Positions 41,601-48,715 of a DNA stretch of 64,000 bases are shown here, one piece after another (position 1 is the first letter of the stretch; each line of letters starts with the position of its first letter). This DNA is from Streptomyces sp. WAC 01529 (GTDB lineage Bacteria; Actinomycetota; Actinomycetes; Streptomycetales; Streptomycetaceae), in contig NZ_CP029617.1 of assembly GCF_003945545.1 (NCBI RefSeq), positions 3,917,001 through 3,981,000 on the forward strand, written 5' to 3'. Made by a program: the position numbers and the translations under genes. Below the pieces are notes generated by a model that was not told where the DNA came from, did no database searches, and saw only the letters and a list, made by a program, of their open reading frames with translations.

Positions 41601-42618
41601 CACGTTCCGGATCACCGACGAGCGGCGTCGCAAGCTCGCCGAGGACAAGGACCTCGAAGCGCTCAAGCTGCGGCTCAAGCCGAAGGCCCGGCAGGCGCTC
41701 TCGCAGGCCGCCGCCGCGACCGCCGAGCGGACGGGCGGCTCGGCCGTGGAGCGTACGGGGCTGACGGACTGGAGCATCGGCGCGCTCAGCCGCGTCTTCG
41801 AGACGCGACGGGCCGGGCAGCCCGTGAAGGCGTACCCCGCCCTCGTGGACGACGGCGACACCGTCTCCGTATGCCTCTTCGACACCGAGGCGGAGCAGCG
41901 GCAGGCGATGTGGCGCGGCACGCGCCGGCTCATCCTGCGCAACATCCCGGTCAACCCCGGCAAGTTCGCCTCCGACAAGCTGACGAACCAGCAGAAGCTC
42001 GCCCTGTCCGCGAATCCGCACGGGTCCATGCAGGCGCTCTTCGACGACTGCGCGATGGCGGCGGCGGACAAGCTGATCGCGGACTTCGGCGGGCCCGTCT
42101 GGGACGAGGCGTCCTACCGGGCGCTCTTCGACAAGGTGCGGGCGGAGATCGTCGACACCACCGTGCGGGCCGTCGGCCAGGTGCAGCAGGTGCTCGCCGC
42201 CTGGCAGGCCTGTGAGCGGCGCCTGAAGTCGACGAAGAGCCCCGTGCTGCTCGCGAACCTCGCGGACGTGCGGGAGCAGCTGAACTCCCTCATCAAGCCG
42301 GGCTTCGTGACGGAGACGGGCCTGCGGCGCCTTCCCGACCTGATGCGGTACATGGTGGCGGCGGACCGGCGGCTCCAGCAGATGCCGACCAACGTCCAGC
42401 GGGACACCAGCCGTATGGAGAAGGTCCAGGAGATGCGGGACGAGTACCTGTGGCTCCTGGAGCAGCTGCCGCGGGGCCGGCCCGTGCCCCAGGAGGTCCT
42501 GGACGTCCGCTGGATGCTCGAGGAGCTGCGCGTCAGCTACTTCGCGCATGCGCTGGGCACGGCGTACCCCGTCTCGGACAAGCGGATCGTGAAGGCGATC
42601 GACGCGCTGGCGCCGTGA
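38632..42618 (+). CDS. hrpA: HrpA-type DEAH-box ATP-dependent RNA helicase
   Basis: 1328 residues, the usual size for HrpA. Walker A VAGETGSGKTTQ (Lys106), motif II DEAH (198-201) in IIIDEAHERSLNIDF, ITSATIDPERFSRHF (motif III), and a conserved QRKGRCGRTSDGICIRLY motif VI. The helicase-associated, OB-fold and HrpA-specific C-terminal region follow to the end. In E. coli, HrpA processes daa fimbrial mRNA and rescues collided ribosomes by splitting them. It matches, as I recall, S. coelicolor SCO4092. A second tRNA-Asp lies 95 bp downstream. Confidence 0.95.
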   Translation: MSTQPALTLDTLAPRLTELSLRDEHRIGRRLEGARRIRKPEARAAVLAEIAADVEKAEARMAERGSRVPAITYPEQLPVSQKKDDIAEAIRDHQVVIVAGETGSGKTTQIPKICLELGRGVRGMIGHTQPRRIAARTVAERVAEEMDTPLGEAVGWKVRFTDQVNPDGTFIKLMTDGILLAEIQTDRELRAYDTIIIDEAHERSLNIDFLLGYLAQLLPRRPDLKVVITSATIDPERFSRHFGDAPIVEVSGRTYPVEVRYRPLLEDDSDDSDRDQITAITDAVEELQAEGKGDILVFLSGEREIRDTADALNKKNYRFTEVLPLYARLSHAEQHRVFQQHTGRRIVLATNVAETSLTVPGIKYVIDPGTARISRYSHRTKVQRLPIEAISQASANQRKGRCGRTSDGICIRLYSEEDFLSRPEFTDAEILRTNLASVILQMTAAGLGDIEKFPFIDPPDHRNIRDGVQLLQELGALDPTQKDPKKRLTQQGRKLAQLPVDPRLARMILEADKNGCVREVMVIAAALSIQDPRERPAEKQAQADQQHARFKDETSDFLAYLNLWRYVREQQKERGSSSFRRMCKAEYLNFLRIREWQDIYTQLRTVAKQLGIHLNDEDAPDDRVHISLLAGLLSHIGMKDVKESKDSGKDSKDPKQRGGRNEYIGARNAKFAVFPGSALFKKPPRFIMSAELVETSRLWARVNAKIEPEWVEPLAEHLLKRTYSEPHWEKDQAAVMAIEKVTLYGVPIVTDRKVNYGRIDPEVSRDLFIRNALVEGDWRTHHKFFAANRKLLTEVEELEHRARRRDILVDDETLFDFYDQRVPADVVSGAHFDSWWKKKQREEPELLDFERSMLINEKAGDVSKDDYPDSWRQGPLKFKVTYQFEPGADADGVTVHIPLQVLNQVSDEGFDWQIPGLREDVVIELIRSLPKPIRRNYVPAPNYAKAFLDRAVPLQEPLHVTLARELQRMVGVPVSPDDFDLTRVPDHLKITFRITDERRRKLAEDKDLEALKLRLKPKARQALSQAAAATAERTGGSAVERTGLTDWSIGALSRVFETRRAGQPVKAYPALVDDGDTVSVCLFDTEAEQRQAMWRGTRRLILRNIPVNPGKFASDKLTNQQKLALSANPHGSMQALFDDCAMAAADKLIADFGGPVWDEASYRALFDKVRAEIVDTTVRAVGQVQQVLAAWQACERRLKSTKSPVLLANLADVREQLNSLIKPGFVTETGLRRLPDLMRYMVAADRRLQQMPTNVQRDTSRMEKVQEMRDEYLWLLEQLPRGRPVPQEVLDVRWMLEELRVSYFAHALGTAYPVSDKRIVKAIDALAP

Positions 42619-42640
42619 GCGCGGGCGCACGCAGGGTGAG

Positions 42641-42671
42641 TTCGACCGCCGGGCCTGCGCTGCTGTAGAGT
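42641..42671 (+). promoter_or_regulatory. putative promoter of tRNA-Asp copy 2
   Basis: TTCGAC (42641-42646), 19-bp spacer, TAGAGT (42666-42671), 43 bp before the tRNA. The same layout (TTGCGC-19-TAGAGT) precedes tRNA-Gly(TCC) in this window, which supports it. Confidence 0.45.
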
Positions 42672-42713
42672 CCTGTCTCGCAGCACAGCGCGCAAGCGGG
42701 TGCCGCGAAGCAA

Positions 42714-42788
42714 GGTCCTGTGGAGCAGTTTGGAGTGCTCGCCACCCTGTCAAGGTGGAGGCCGCGGGTTCAAATCCCGTCAGGACCG
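42714..42788 (+). tRNA. tRNA-Asp(GTC), copy 2
   Basis: 75 nt, identical to the copy at 34410-34484: acceptor GGTCCTG / CAGGACC, anticodon GTC. The terminator hairpin AAAGGGCCCGC / GCGGGCCCTTT follows at 42797-42832. Confidence 0.95.
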
Positions 42789-42841
42789 CAGTTATGAAAG
42801 GGCCCGCAGCCGAAACTGGCCGCGGGCCCTTTCGCATACCC

Positions 42842-42952
42842 CTGCGCCCGCCGCTCGCCGCCCTGTCAAGGTGGAGGCCGCGCCCGCGGCGAAGCCGCAA
42901 TCAGACACAGCAAATCCCGTCTGGACCGCAGTACGGAAGAGCCCGCAACCGA
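42842..42952 (+). pseudogene. decayed tRNA-Asp copy A with 28-bp insertion
   Basis: GCTCGCCGCCCTGTCAAGG plus TGGAGGCCGCG reproduces the anticodon arm and variable region of tRNA-Asp. Then a 28-bp insertion (CCCGCGGCGAAGCCGCAATC plus AGACACAG) replaces the start of the T arm, and CAAATCCCGTCTGGACCGCA restores the 3' end. There is no acceptor 5' half. Followed by a GCCCGC / GCGGGC hairpin like that after the true gene. Confidence 0.7.
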
Positions 42953-43015
42953 AACTGGCCGCGGGCCTTTCGCATGCCCCCGGCTGCCGTGATTGCGGCC
43001 CCTCCCCCCATGCCC

Positions 43016-43126
43016 CCGCGCCCGCCGCTCGCCACCCCACCAAGGTGGAGGCCGCGCCCGCGGCGAAGCCGCAATCAGACACAGCAAATCCCGTCTGGAC
43101 CGCAGTACGGAAGAGCCCGCAACCGG
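43016..43126 (+). pseudogene. decayed tRNA-Asp copy B with the same insertion
   Basis: Shares 85 identical bases with copy A at offset 174 (42867-42951 against 43041-43125), including the whole insertion. The anticodon loop is further eroded (CCACCCCACCAAGGTGG). A hairpin GCCCGCAACC / GGTTGCGGGT follows at 43116-43141. The rest of the 42789-43357 gap is GC-rich filler with no gene. Confidence 0.7.
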
Positions 43127-43357
43127 GATCGGTTGCGGGTCCTTCCGCTTGCCCCGGGCCCCGTAGCGGCGGGCCCTTCTGCTTGCCCCCGGCCCCCGCG
43201 CCGCCCCGCGACAAGGCGTCAAGGGTGCCGCAGAGGCATCGCCCCCGCCCCCCACCAGATCCGGCCCGTTCTCGTGTTCGCGTCTTGACTGCGTCACATT
43301 CCGCCGGTACCCCAGACAACAGGGAGCCGACGGCGGGCTCCCCACGGGAGGTGACGC

Positions 43358-43636
43358 ATGTCTGCTTCTTCCGCGTCCGCGCGGCACGAGACCCGTGCTC
43401 TGCTGCGCGCGCACCTCGCGGCGGCCTCCGGCTACCGCCATCTCACCCGGCACTGCCCCATCTGCCACCGGCTGCTGAGGCTCGCCCTGGAGCCCTCCCC
43501 GCACCGCCCCGGCGAGTGCGAGGTGGCCGGGGCCGGCTTCGTCCAGGAGAGCGCCGTACGCGAGGCGCTCGAAGGCGAGTCGGCCGAGCAGAAACGGGCC
43601 GAGCGGGGCGAGGACGAAAGTCCCGCCAAGGCATGA
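43358..43636 (+). CDS. small conserved Streptomyces protein with Cys/His motif (DUF6274-like)
   Basis: 92 residues from ATG 43358 (RBS GGGAGGTGACGC). The core RHETRALLRAHLAAASGYRH LTRHCPICHRLLRLAL contains CPIC and several His residues, suggesting a zinc site, and is followed by a Glu/Lys-rich tail. I recall a near-identical gene close to bldC in streptomycetes annotated DUF6274; function is unknown. It is transcribed away from hrpA and convergent with bldC. Confidence 0.65.
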   Translation: MSASSASARHETRALLRAHLAAASGYRHLTRHCPICHRLLRLALEPSPHRPGECEVAGAGFVQESAVREALEGESAEQKRAERGEDESPAKA

Positions 43637-44164
43637 CCAAAGCCGACGCGCGGCCCGCACCCCGGGTGGGAGGCTGAGAGGCGTGGGCCCAACACCCCTC
43701 TAGCGCAGGGGTATCGCACACAACAAGCCGCACGGCGTGTGACGGGTGTCACCGAACAAGTTTTACGAACACCCGAACTTACACCCTCCCTACAACGGGC
43801 CAATTTAATATGTGCAATTGCACCACCCCCGGGACGCGCCCCACGGCCCACCCTCCGCGCACCTCGGGGCACGCCCCGAAGGCGCCCCCAAGGCCCCCTC
43901 AGAGTGCAACAAGGCCGCTCGCGGCCCCGCCCGCCGGCCCACCCCGGCGCACAAAAAAGATCGCGCTGGACCCGGCGGAGTCCAGCGCGATCAAAGACGA
44001 CGCACCCATGCGGCTCAGGCGGGCGTGGATCCCGTTGGGGCGGGACCCTCGTCGTGTGTAGCTATATGTCGGACGTACGACCAGGTTGGGGGACCCGGCA
44101 GTAGTGGTGCTCTTCGCCCGAGTTGTGCGGGTTACTGCTGGTTGAGCGGTACTTCTGGCGTACG
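43637..44164. other. 528-bp intergenic region between a DUF6274-like gene and bldC
   Basis: Contains the inverted repeat GTGAC-GGGT-GTCAC (43739-43752) followed by an unusually AT-rich tract (TTTTACGAAC ... AATTTAATATGTGCAATTG, to about 43825), then Pro/Ala-codon-like low-complexity sequence, then the bldC-side terminator at 43959-43992. No convincing reading frame. The IR plus AT-rich tract may hold a promoter for an untranslated RNA. Confidence 0.45.
43959..43992 (-). terminator. terminator downstream of bldC
   Basis: A perfect 13-bp stem GATCGCGCTGGAC / GTCCAGCGCGATC with an 8-nt loop, followed on the minus strand by a run of six U. It lies ~170 bp past the bldC stop, implying a long 3' UTR. 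Confidence 0.85.
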
Positions 44165-44371
44165 TCAGGCCTCGCTGCGCTGCTGCGGGATACCCGCGAG
44201 CAGTGCGCGGACCTCAGCCTCGCGGTAACGGCGGTGTCCGCCGAGCGTGCGAATCGACGTGAGCTTGCCAGCCTTGGCCCAGCGCGTCACCGTCTTCGGG
44301 TCGACGCGGAACATCGTGGCGACCTCAGCCGGGGTCAGCAGCGGCTCGGCATCAGGGGTGCGAGCGGTCAT
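44165..44371 (-). CDS. bldC: BldC developmental regulator (MerR-like DNA-binding protein)
   Basis: 68 residues from ATG 44371, six bases after GAGGAGG. The sequence is, as I recall, that of BldC: LLTPAEVATMFRVDPKTVTR forms the helix-turn-helix, WAKAGKLTSIRTLGGHRRYR the wing, ending GIPQQRSEA. BldC binds DNA cooperatively as head-to-tail monomers at direct repeats and holds back entry into development in Streptomyces; mutants form spores early or are bald depending on species and medium. Highly conserved and stand-alone. A small AACCGA-GAAGG-TTCGGTT stem lies just upstream of the RBS and might influence translation. Confidence 0.95.
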   Translation of the reverse strand: MTARTPDAEPLLTPAEVATMFRVDPKTVTRWAKAGKLTSIRTLGGHRRYREAEVRALLAGIPQQRSEA

Positions 44372-44874
44372 GAGCGGCCTCCTCGGGAGAACCGAACCTT
44401 CTCGGTTCATTCCTCTAAATTCTGCACCTTGACCCGCGTTGCCCGAAATGGCGGACGCGAGTCGAGTCGGTTATAGGACGAACGGCTTGTCCTCGGCACT
44501 ACAACTACACCATCCGTCCAGCCACGTCGGCCAAACCGATGGAATTGCCCTCCCAGGTGTTCATCACCGACGGAAGCCGATGGACCATGCCATAGCGGAC
44601 AGTCACGCCACCGTGACGATCAGTCACAGAGCGATCAGGAGTCAACAGACCCCCCATAGAGTGCAATGCTGAGCATTCCGCCCGTACATGGGCGGAAGGA
44701 GCCCTCCCCGGGCTCCTTGTCCTATTTTGGCACGAGGGGGGGCGATGGGCGCAAGGGCGCAGTAAAGTGCGGTCCGTCACGCTTGACACAAAGGCCCGGA
44801 TCGGGACCTACGTCCCGTCACACGATGACCTCGGCCTCGCAGTTCACGAATCAGCCCACGGATCAGTTCGCGGA
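44372..44874. other. 503-bp bldC upstream region
   Basis: Holds the bldC leader and promoter region (minus-strand TATAAC at 44470-44475 is the best -10 candidate; the -35 is unclear). The inverted repeat GTCAC-GCCACC-GTGAC lies near 44604-44619, with another GTCAC 9 bp further on. A hairpin AAGGAGCCC / GGGCTCCTT lies at 44696-44718. A 12-bp tandem repeat GGATCAGTTCGC lies at the right edge. No gene seen. Confidence 0.45.
44696..44718. terminator. hairpin terminator after the 44875 gene
   Basis: AAGGAGCCC-TCCCC-GGGCTCCTT, followed by TGTCCTATTTT on the plus strand. It lies ~160 bp past the end of the minus-strand gene at 44875. Confidence 0.6.
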
Positions 44875-45747
44875 TCAGTTCGCGAACTGGAGATGCCGGA
44901 CCGCCCGCCACCGCTCCACGAGCCTCGCATACGCCTCGCCGGCCCCCTCCCCGTCACCGGCGCGCAGCGCCTCGATCCCCTCCGCGACATCCGCCGCCGA
45001 GTGGTCCCCGTCCAGCTCCTCGGCGGAGAGGGCGTGCACGAGCCCGCCGTAGTCCAGCTCGACCAGGGAACGCGGGTGGAACTCCTCCAGCCACCGCCCG
45101 ACGTCCATGAGCCCCTCGATGAGCGGCGTCTCGTCCAGCGCGTCCCGCAGCGCCTTGAGGCCGCGCGCGACCCGGCGCCGGGCCTGGACCATCGGCGTGC
45201 GGTAGCGCAGGACCGGCGGGGCACCGCGCGCCCCCTTGTCGTCCTTGCCCTCCTTGCCGTCCCCCTTGTCGTAGCGGCGCTCCTTGTCCGAGACGAGGAC
45301 GAACCAGTGCAGCGGCACCTGCCACGTCGACGTACGGATCCAGGGCCGCGCGTCGGGGTTGCGGGCCAGCCACTCCTCGTAGTCCGCCGCCGTCTGGCTG
45401 CGCAGCACCGGCGGGAGCACCGCGTCGAGGACGGGCGTGGGCAGCTGCCCGGCCAGTTCCCCCATGGCCTGCCAGCCGCGCAGCCGGGTCCGCCACGGAC
45501 AGACGCACAGCACGCCGTCGACCTCCAGGAGGAACGCGTCCCTGCTCTCGTGCACCGGCACCGGCACCGGCGGCGTCGAGACCAAGTCGGCGAGCGAGCG
45601 ACGGAGTTCGTCCTGGTACGAGGGGCGGTCCGGGCGGCGGGCGTAGCGCGCCCAGTGGTCGCGCTCCGGCTCGGGGAAGGCGGCCAGCGGCTCATAGACG
45701 CGCAAGTAGGACGCGTATGGGACCGTCACCGATGACACCTTGGGCAC
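44875..45747 (-). CDS. conserved hypothetical protein next to vdh
   Basis: 290 residues from GTG 45747, preceded by GGGGGAGAG. It starts PKVSSVTVPYASYLRVYEPLAAFPEPERDHWARYA and is rich in Trp, Arg and Pro, with a lysine/Gly-rich insertion (DKGDGKEGKDDKG). No catalytic motif that I know. Orthologues sit between bldC and vdh in other streptomycetes, divergent from vdh, so the role may be linked to it or to development. The end (AVRHLQFAN) is close to a 12-bp tandem repeat. Confidence 0.75.
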   Translation of the reverse strand: MPKVSSVTVPYASYLRVYEPLAAFPEPERDHWARYARRPDRPSYQDELRRSLADLVSTPPVPVPVHESRDAFLLEVDGVLCVCPWRTRLRGWQAMGELAGQLPTPVLDAVLPPVLRSQTAADYEEWLARNPDARPWIRTSTWQVPLHWFVLVSDKERRYDKGDGKEGKDDKGARGAPPVLRYRTPMVQARRRVARGLKALRDALDETPLIEGLMDVGRWLEEFHPRSLVELDYGGLVHALSAEELDGDHSAADVAEGIEALRAGDGEGAGEAYARLVERWRAVRHLQFAN

Positions 45748-45901
45748 GGCTGCTCTCTCCCCCGGGTACGGACCCGAAAACACTGCTGATCGCGCCGTGG
45801 CTGAACAGCGCGGTGGACAGGCTCTAGTCTCATGCCCATCGGGCCCCCGCCACCCGTACGGGAGCCCGCCCACCGCCGCTACTCGACCGGGAGTCACCAC
45901 A

Positions 45902-46978
45902 GTGACCGATGCAGACAACGGCGTCCTGCACACCCTGTTCCACTCGGAACAGGGCGGCCATGAGCAAGTAGTGCTCTGCCAGGACCGCGCCAGTGGCCTC
46001 AAGGCCGTCATCGCCCTCCACTCCACCGCCCTGGGCCCCGCCCTCGGCGGCACCCGCTTCTATCCGTACGCGAGCGAGGAGGAGGCCGTCGCCGACGCGC
46101 TGAACCTCGCGCGCGGAATGTCGTACAAGAACGCCCTGGCCGGCCTCGACCACGGCGGTGGCAAGGCCGTGATCATCGGTGACCCCGAGCAGATCAAGAG
46201 CGAGGCCCTGCTCCTCGCCTACGGCCGCTTCGTCGCCTCGCTCGGCGGCCGGTACGTGACGGCGTGCGATGTCGGCACGTACGTACGCGACATGGACGTC
46301 GTCGCGCGCGAGTGCCGCTGGACGACCGGGCGCTCCCCCGAGAACGGCGGCGCGGGCGACTCCTCCGTGCTCACCGCCTTCGGTGTCTTCCAGGGCATGC
46401 GGGCCTCGGCCCAGCACCTGTGGGGCGACCCGACGCTGCGCGGCCGCAAAGTCGGCGTCGCGGGTGTCGGCAAGGTCGGCCACCACCTGGTCGAGCACCT
46501 CCTGGAGGACGGTGCCGAGGTCGTGATCACCGACGTGCGCGAGGAGTCCGTCAACCGGATCACGCACAAGCATCCGTCGGTGACCGCTGCGGCGGACACC
46601 GACGCGCTGATCCGCACCGAGGGGCTCGACATCTACGCGCCCTGCGCGCTGGGCGGCGCCCTGAACGACGACTCCGTCCCGGTGCTGACCGCGAAGGTGG
46701 TGTGCGGGGCGGCCAACAACCAGCTCGCGCACCCGGGCATCGAGAAGGACCTGGCCGACCGGTCGATCCTCTACGCGCCCGACTACGTGGTGAACGCGGG
46801 CGGCGTCATCCAGGTCGCCGACGAACTGCACGGCTTCGACTTCGACCGGTGCAAGAAGAAGGCCGCGAAGATCTTCGACACCACGCTGGCCATATTCGCT
46901 CGCGCAAAGGAAGACGGCATTCCGCCGGCCGCGGCGGCCGACAGGATCGCCGAACAGCGGATGGCCGACGCGCGCTGA
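45902..46978 (+). CDS. vdh: valine/leucine-type amino-acid dehydrogenase
   Basis: 358 residues from GTG 45902. The catalytic domain shows GPALGGTRFYPYASEEEA, MSYKNA (Lys76) and DHGGGKAVI (Lys88), the two lysines 12 apart as in leucine dehydrogenase. The NAD-binding domain has GVAGVGKVGHHL. In S. coelicolor the corresponding enzyme (SCO4089 as I recall) is valine dehydrogenase, which deaminates Val, Ile and Leu to 2-oxo acids with NAD+. These feed acyl-CoA starter and extender units into antibiotic synthesis and are induced by valine. Intact and of normal length. Confidence 0.92.
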   Translation: MTDADNGVLHTLFHSEQGGHEQVVLCQDRASGLKAVIALHSTALGPALGGTRFYPYASEEEAVADALNLARGMSYKNALAGLDHGGGKAVIIGDPEQIKSEALLLAYGRFVASLGGRYVTACDVGTYVRDMDVVARECRWTTGRSPENGGAGDSSVLTAFGVFQGMRASAQHLWGDPTLRGRKVGVAGVGKVGHHLVEHLLEDGAEVVITDVREESVNRITHKHPSVTAAADTDALIRTEGLDIYAPCALGGALNDDSVPVLTAKVVCGAANNQLAHPGIEKDLADRSILYAPDYVVNAGGVIQVADELHGFDFDRCKKKAAKIFDTTLAIFARAKEDGIPPAAAADRIAEQRMADAR

Positions 46979-47261
46979 CCGCATGGCTCGGACGCCCGCC
47001 GGCGCCTCGGGGAGACAAGACTCACCCCCGTCGGCGGGTCGCCCGCCAAGAAGAGGTTAAAATCGCAGTTGACCAGCGAGGACGGGGCTCCTCGCGGGTT
47101 CTGCGCCGAGGCGCGTCCTGCGGGCGACGTACCGTATGGCCGCAGGAACAGGTACCGTGGAAGCCCTACGGACCGGTCTCTCCGAGGAGAGTCCGTCCTA
47201 GATCATGAACGCGTGTCAAGACTCTGGGGCCGTCGAGCCCCGTATCCGAGGGGGTCGAGCC

Positions 47262-47516
47262 ATGGGGCGCGGCCGGGCAAAGGCCAAGCAGACGAAGGTC
47301 GCCCGCCAGCTGAAGTACAGCAGCGGCGGGACTGACCTGTCGCGTCTGGCCAATGAGCTGGGCGCTTCGACTTCGCAACAGCCGCCGAATGGCGAGCCGT
47401 TCGAGGACGACGACGAGGAAGACGACCCGTACGCCCAGTACGCGGATCTGTATAACGTCGACGACGAAGAGGACTCCGACGAGTCCGGTCCGTCGTCGCA
47501 GCGCCGCGGCGCTTGA
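47262..47516 (+). CDS. DUF3073 family protein
   Basis: 84 residues from ATG 47262. The start GRGRAKAKQTKVARQLKYSS is the conserved basic opening of DUF3073, an actinobacterial family, followed by a very acidic tail (EDDDEEDDPYAQYADLYN, VDDEEDSDES). It is found next to purM in many actinobacteria, as here. A nucleic-acid-binding role is suggested by the basic N-terminus but unproven. The 283-bp region upstream (46979-47261) holds GTTAAAAT near 47055 as a possible -10-like element and nothing else. Confidence 0.9.
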   Translation: MGRGRAKAKQTKVARQLKYSSGGTDLSRLANELGASTSQQPPNGEPFEDDDEEDDPYAQYADLYNVDDEEDSDESGPSSQRRGA

Positions 47517-47540
47517 CCTCGTTGTAGCGACTGCACTTCA

Positions 47541-47577
47541 CCCGGTCCGGGGTGGTCTCCACACCGGACCGGGTTTT
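47541..47577. terminator. terminator between the DUF3073 gene and purM
   Basis: CCCGGTCCGG / CCGGACCGGG stem with a 13-nt loop and TTTTG after it; serves the plus-strand gene and probably also purM on the other strand. Confidence 0.8.
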
Positions 47578-47605
47578 GTGCTGCCTTGAGCGGGTCCCGC
47601 CGGTT

Positions 47606-48679
47606 CTACTTGGCGTAGTCACCGATCAGTGCGGCGCCCGTCGCGTGCTCGCCGCGCTCGGTGATCTCACCGGCGACCCAGGCCTCCACACCGCGGTCGG
47701 CCAGGGTGGTGACCGCCGCGTCCGCCGACTCCTCGGGGACGATCGCGATCATGCCGACGCCCATGTTCAGCGTCTTCTCCAGTTCGAGCCGCTCCACCTG
47801 GCCGGCCTTGCCGACCACGTCGAAGACCGCGTCCGGGGTCCACGTCCCGCGGTCGACGATCGCGTGCAGACCGTCCGGGATGACCCGGGCGAGGTTCGCC
47901 GCGAGGCCGCCGCCGGTGATGTGGCTGAAGGCGTGGACGTCCGTGGTGCGGGTGAGCGCCAGGCAGTCCAGGGAGTAGATCTTGGTGGGCTCCAGCAGCT
48001 CCTCACCGAGCGTGCGGCCGAACTCCTCGACGTGGCGGTCGAGCGCCCAGCCCGCGCGGTCGAAGACCACATGCCGGACGAGCGAGTACCCGTTCGAGTG
48101 AAGACCGGAGGCCGCCATGGCGATGACCGCGTCACCCTTACGGATGCGGTCGGGGCCGAGCAGGCGGTCGGCCTCGACCGCGCCCGTGCCGGCGCCCGCG
48201 ACATCGAAGTCGTCCGGGCCGAGCAGGCCCGGGTGCTCCGCCGTCTCGCCGCCGACCAGCGAGCAGCCGGCGAGGACGCAGCCCTCGGCGATGCCCTTCA
48301 CGATGGCGGCGACGCGCTCGGGGTGGACCTTGCCGACGCAGATGTAGTCGGTCATGAACAGCGGCTCGGCGCCGCAGACGACGATGTCGTCCATGACCAT
48401 CGCGACCAGGTCGTGGCCGATGGTGTCGTAGACGCCCAGCTGCCGGGCGATGTCCACCTTCGTGCCGACGCCGTCGGTCGCGGAGGCGAGCAGGGGGCGC
48501 TCGAAGCGCTTGAGCGCGGAGGCGTCGAAGAGCCCGGCGAAGCCGCCGAGGCCGCCGAGGCCCGCGACCTCCGGGCGCTGGGTCTTCTTGACCCACTCCT
48601 TCATCAGCTCGACGGCGCGGTCGCCCGCCTCGATGTCGACGCCCGCGCTTGCGTAGCTGGCACCAGTGGTCTCAGACAT
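47606..48679 (-). CDS. purM: phosphoribosylformylglycinamidine cyclo-ligase (AIR synthetase)
   Basis: 357 residues. Marks of PurM are GLGGFAGLFD near the N-terminus, LLASATDGVGTKVDIAR, VCGAEPLFMTDYI, SLVGGETAEHPGLL and HITGGGLAANLARV. It converts FGAM to AIR with ATP, step five of de novo purine synthesis, in the cytosol. It lies 36 bp downstream of purF on the same strand, so the two are probably co-transcribed. Length and motifs are intact. Confidence 0.96.
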   Translation of the reverse strand: MSETTGASYASAGVDIEAGDRAVELMKEWVKKTQRPEVAGLGGLGGFAGLFDASALKRFERPLLASATDGVGTKVDIARQLGVYDTIGHDLVAMVMDDIVVCGAEPLFMTDYICVGKVHPERVAAIVKGIAEGCVLAGCSLVGGETAEHPGLLGPDDFDVAGAGTGAVEADRLLGPDRIRKGDAVIAMAASGLHSNGYSLVRHVVFDRAGWALDRHVEEFGRTLGEELLEPTKIYSLDCLALTRTTDVHAFSHITGGGLAANLARVIPDGLHAIVDRGTWTPDAVFDVVGKAGQVERLELEKTLNMGVGMIAIVPEESADAAVTTLADRGVEAWVAGEITERGEHATGAALIGDYAK

Positions 48680-48715
48680 GACGGTGAGAACTTTCGTGTC
48701 GTACTGCGTGGGGTC

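Noticed and set aside
38542..42900. 1452-codon open frame on the minus strand across hrpA
   Set aside because: It is antisense to hrpA and arises from third-position GC bias. The translation is Leu/Val/Asp/Arg/His low complexity without motifs, while the plus strand has the complete helicase motif set.
42842..43126. two further functional tRNA-Asp genes
   Set aside because: Both lack the 5' acceptor half and D arm and have the T arm interrupted, so no cloverleaf can form.
44783..44811. TTGACA promoter-like sequence on the plus strand
   Set aside because: There is no convincing -10 hexamer at proper spacing and no plus-strand gene within 1 kb. It would run antisense into the gene at 44875-45747.
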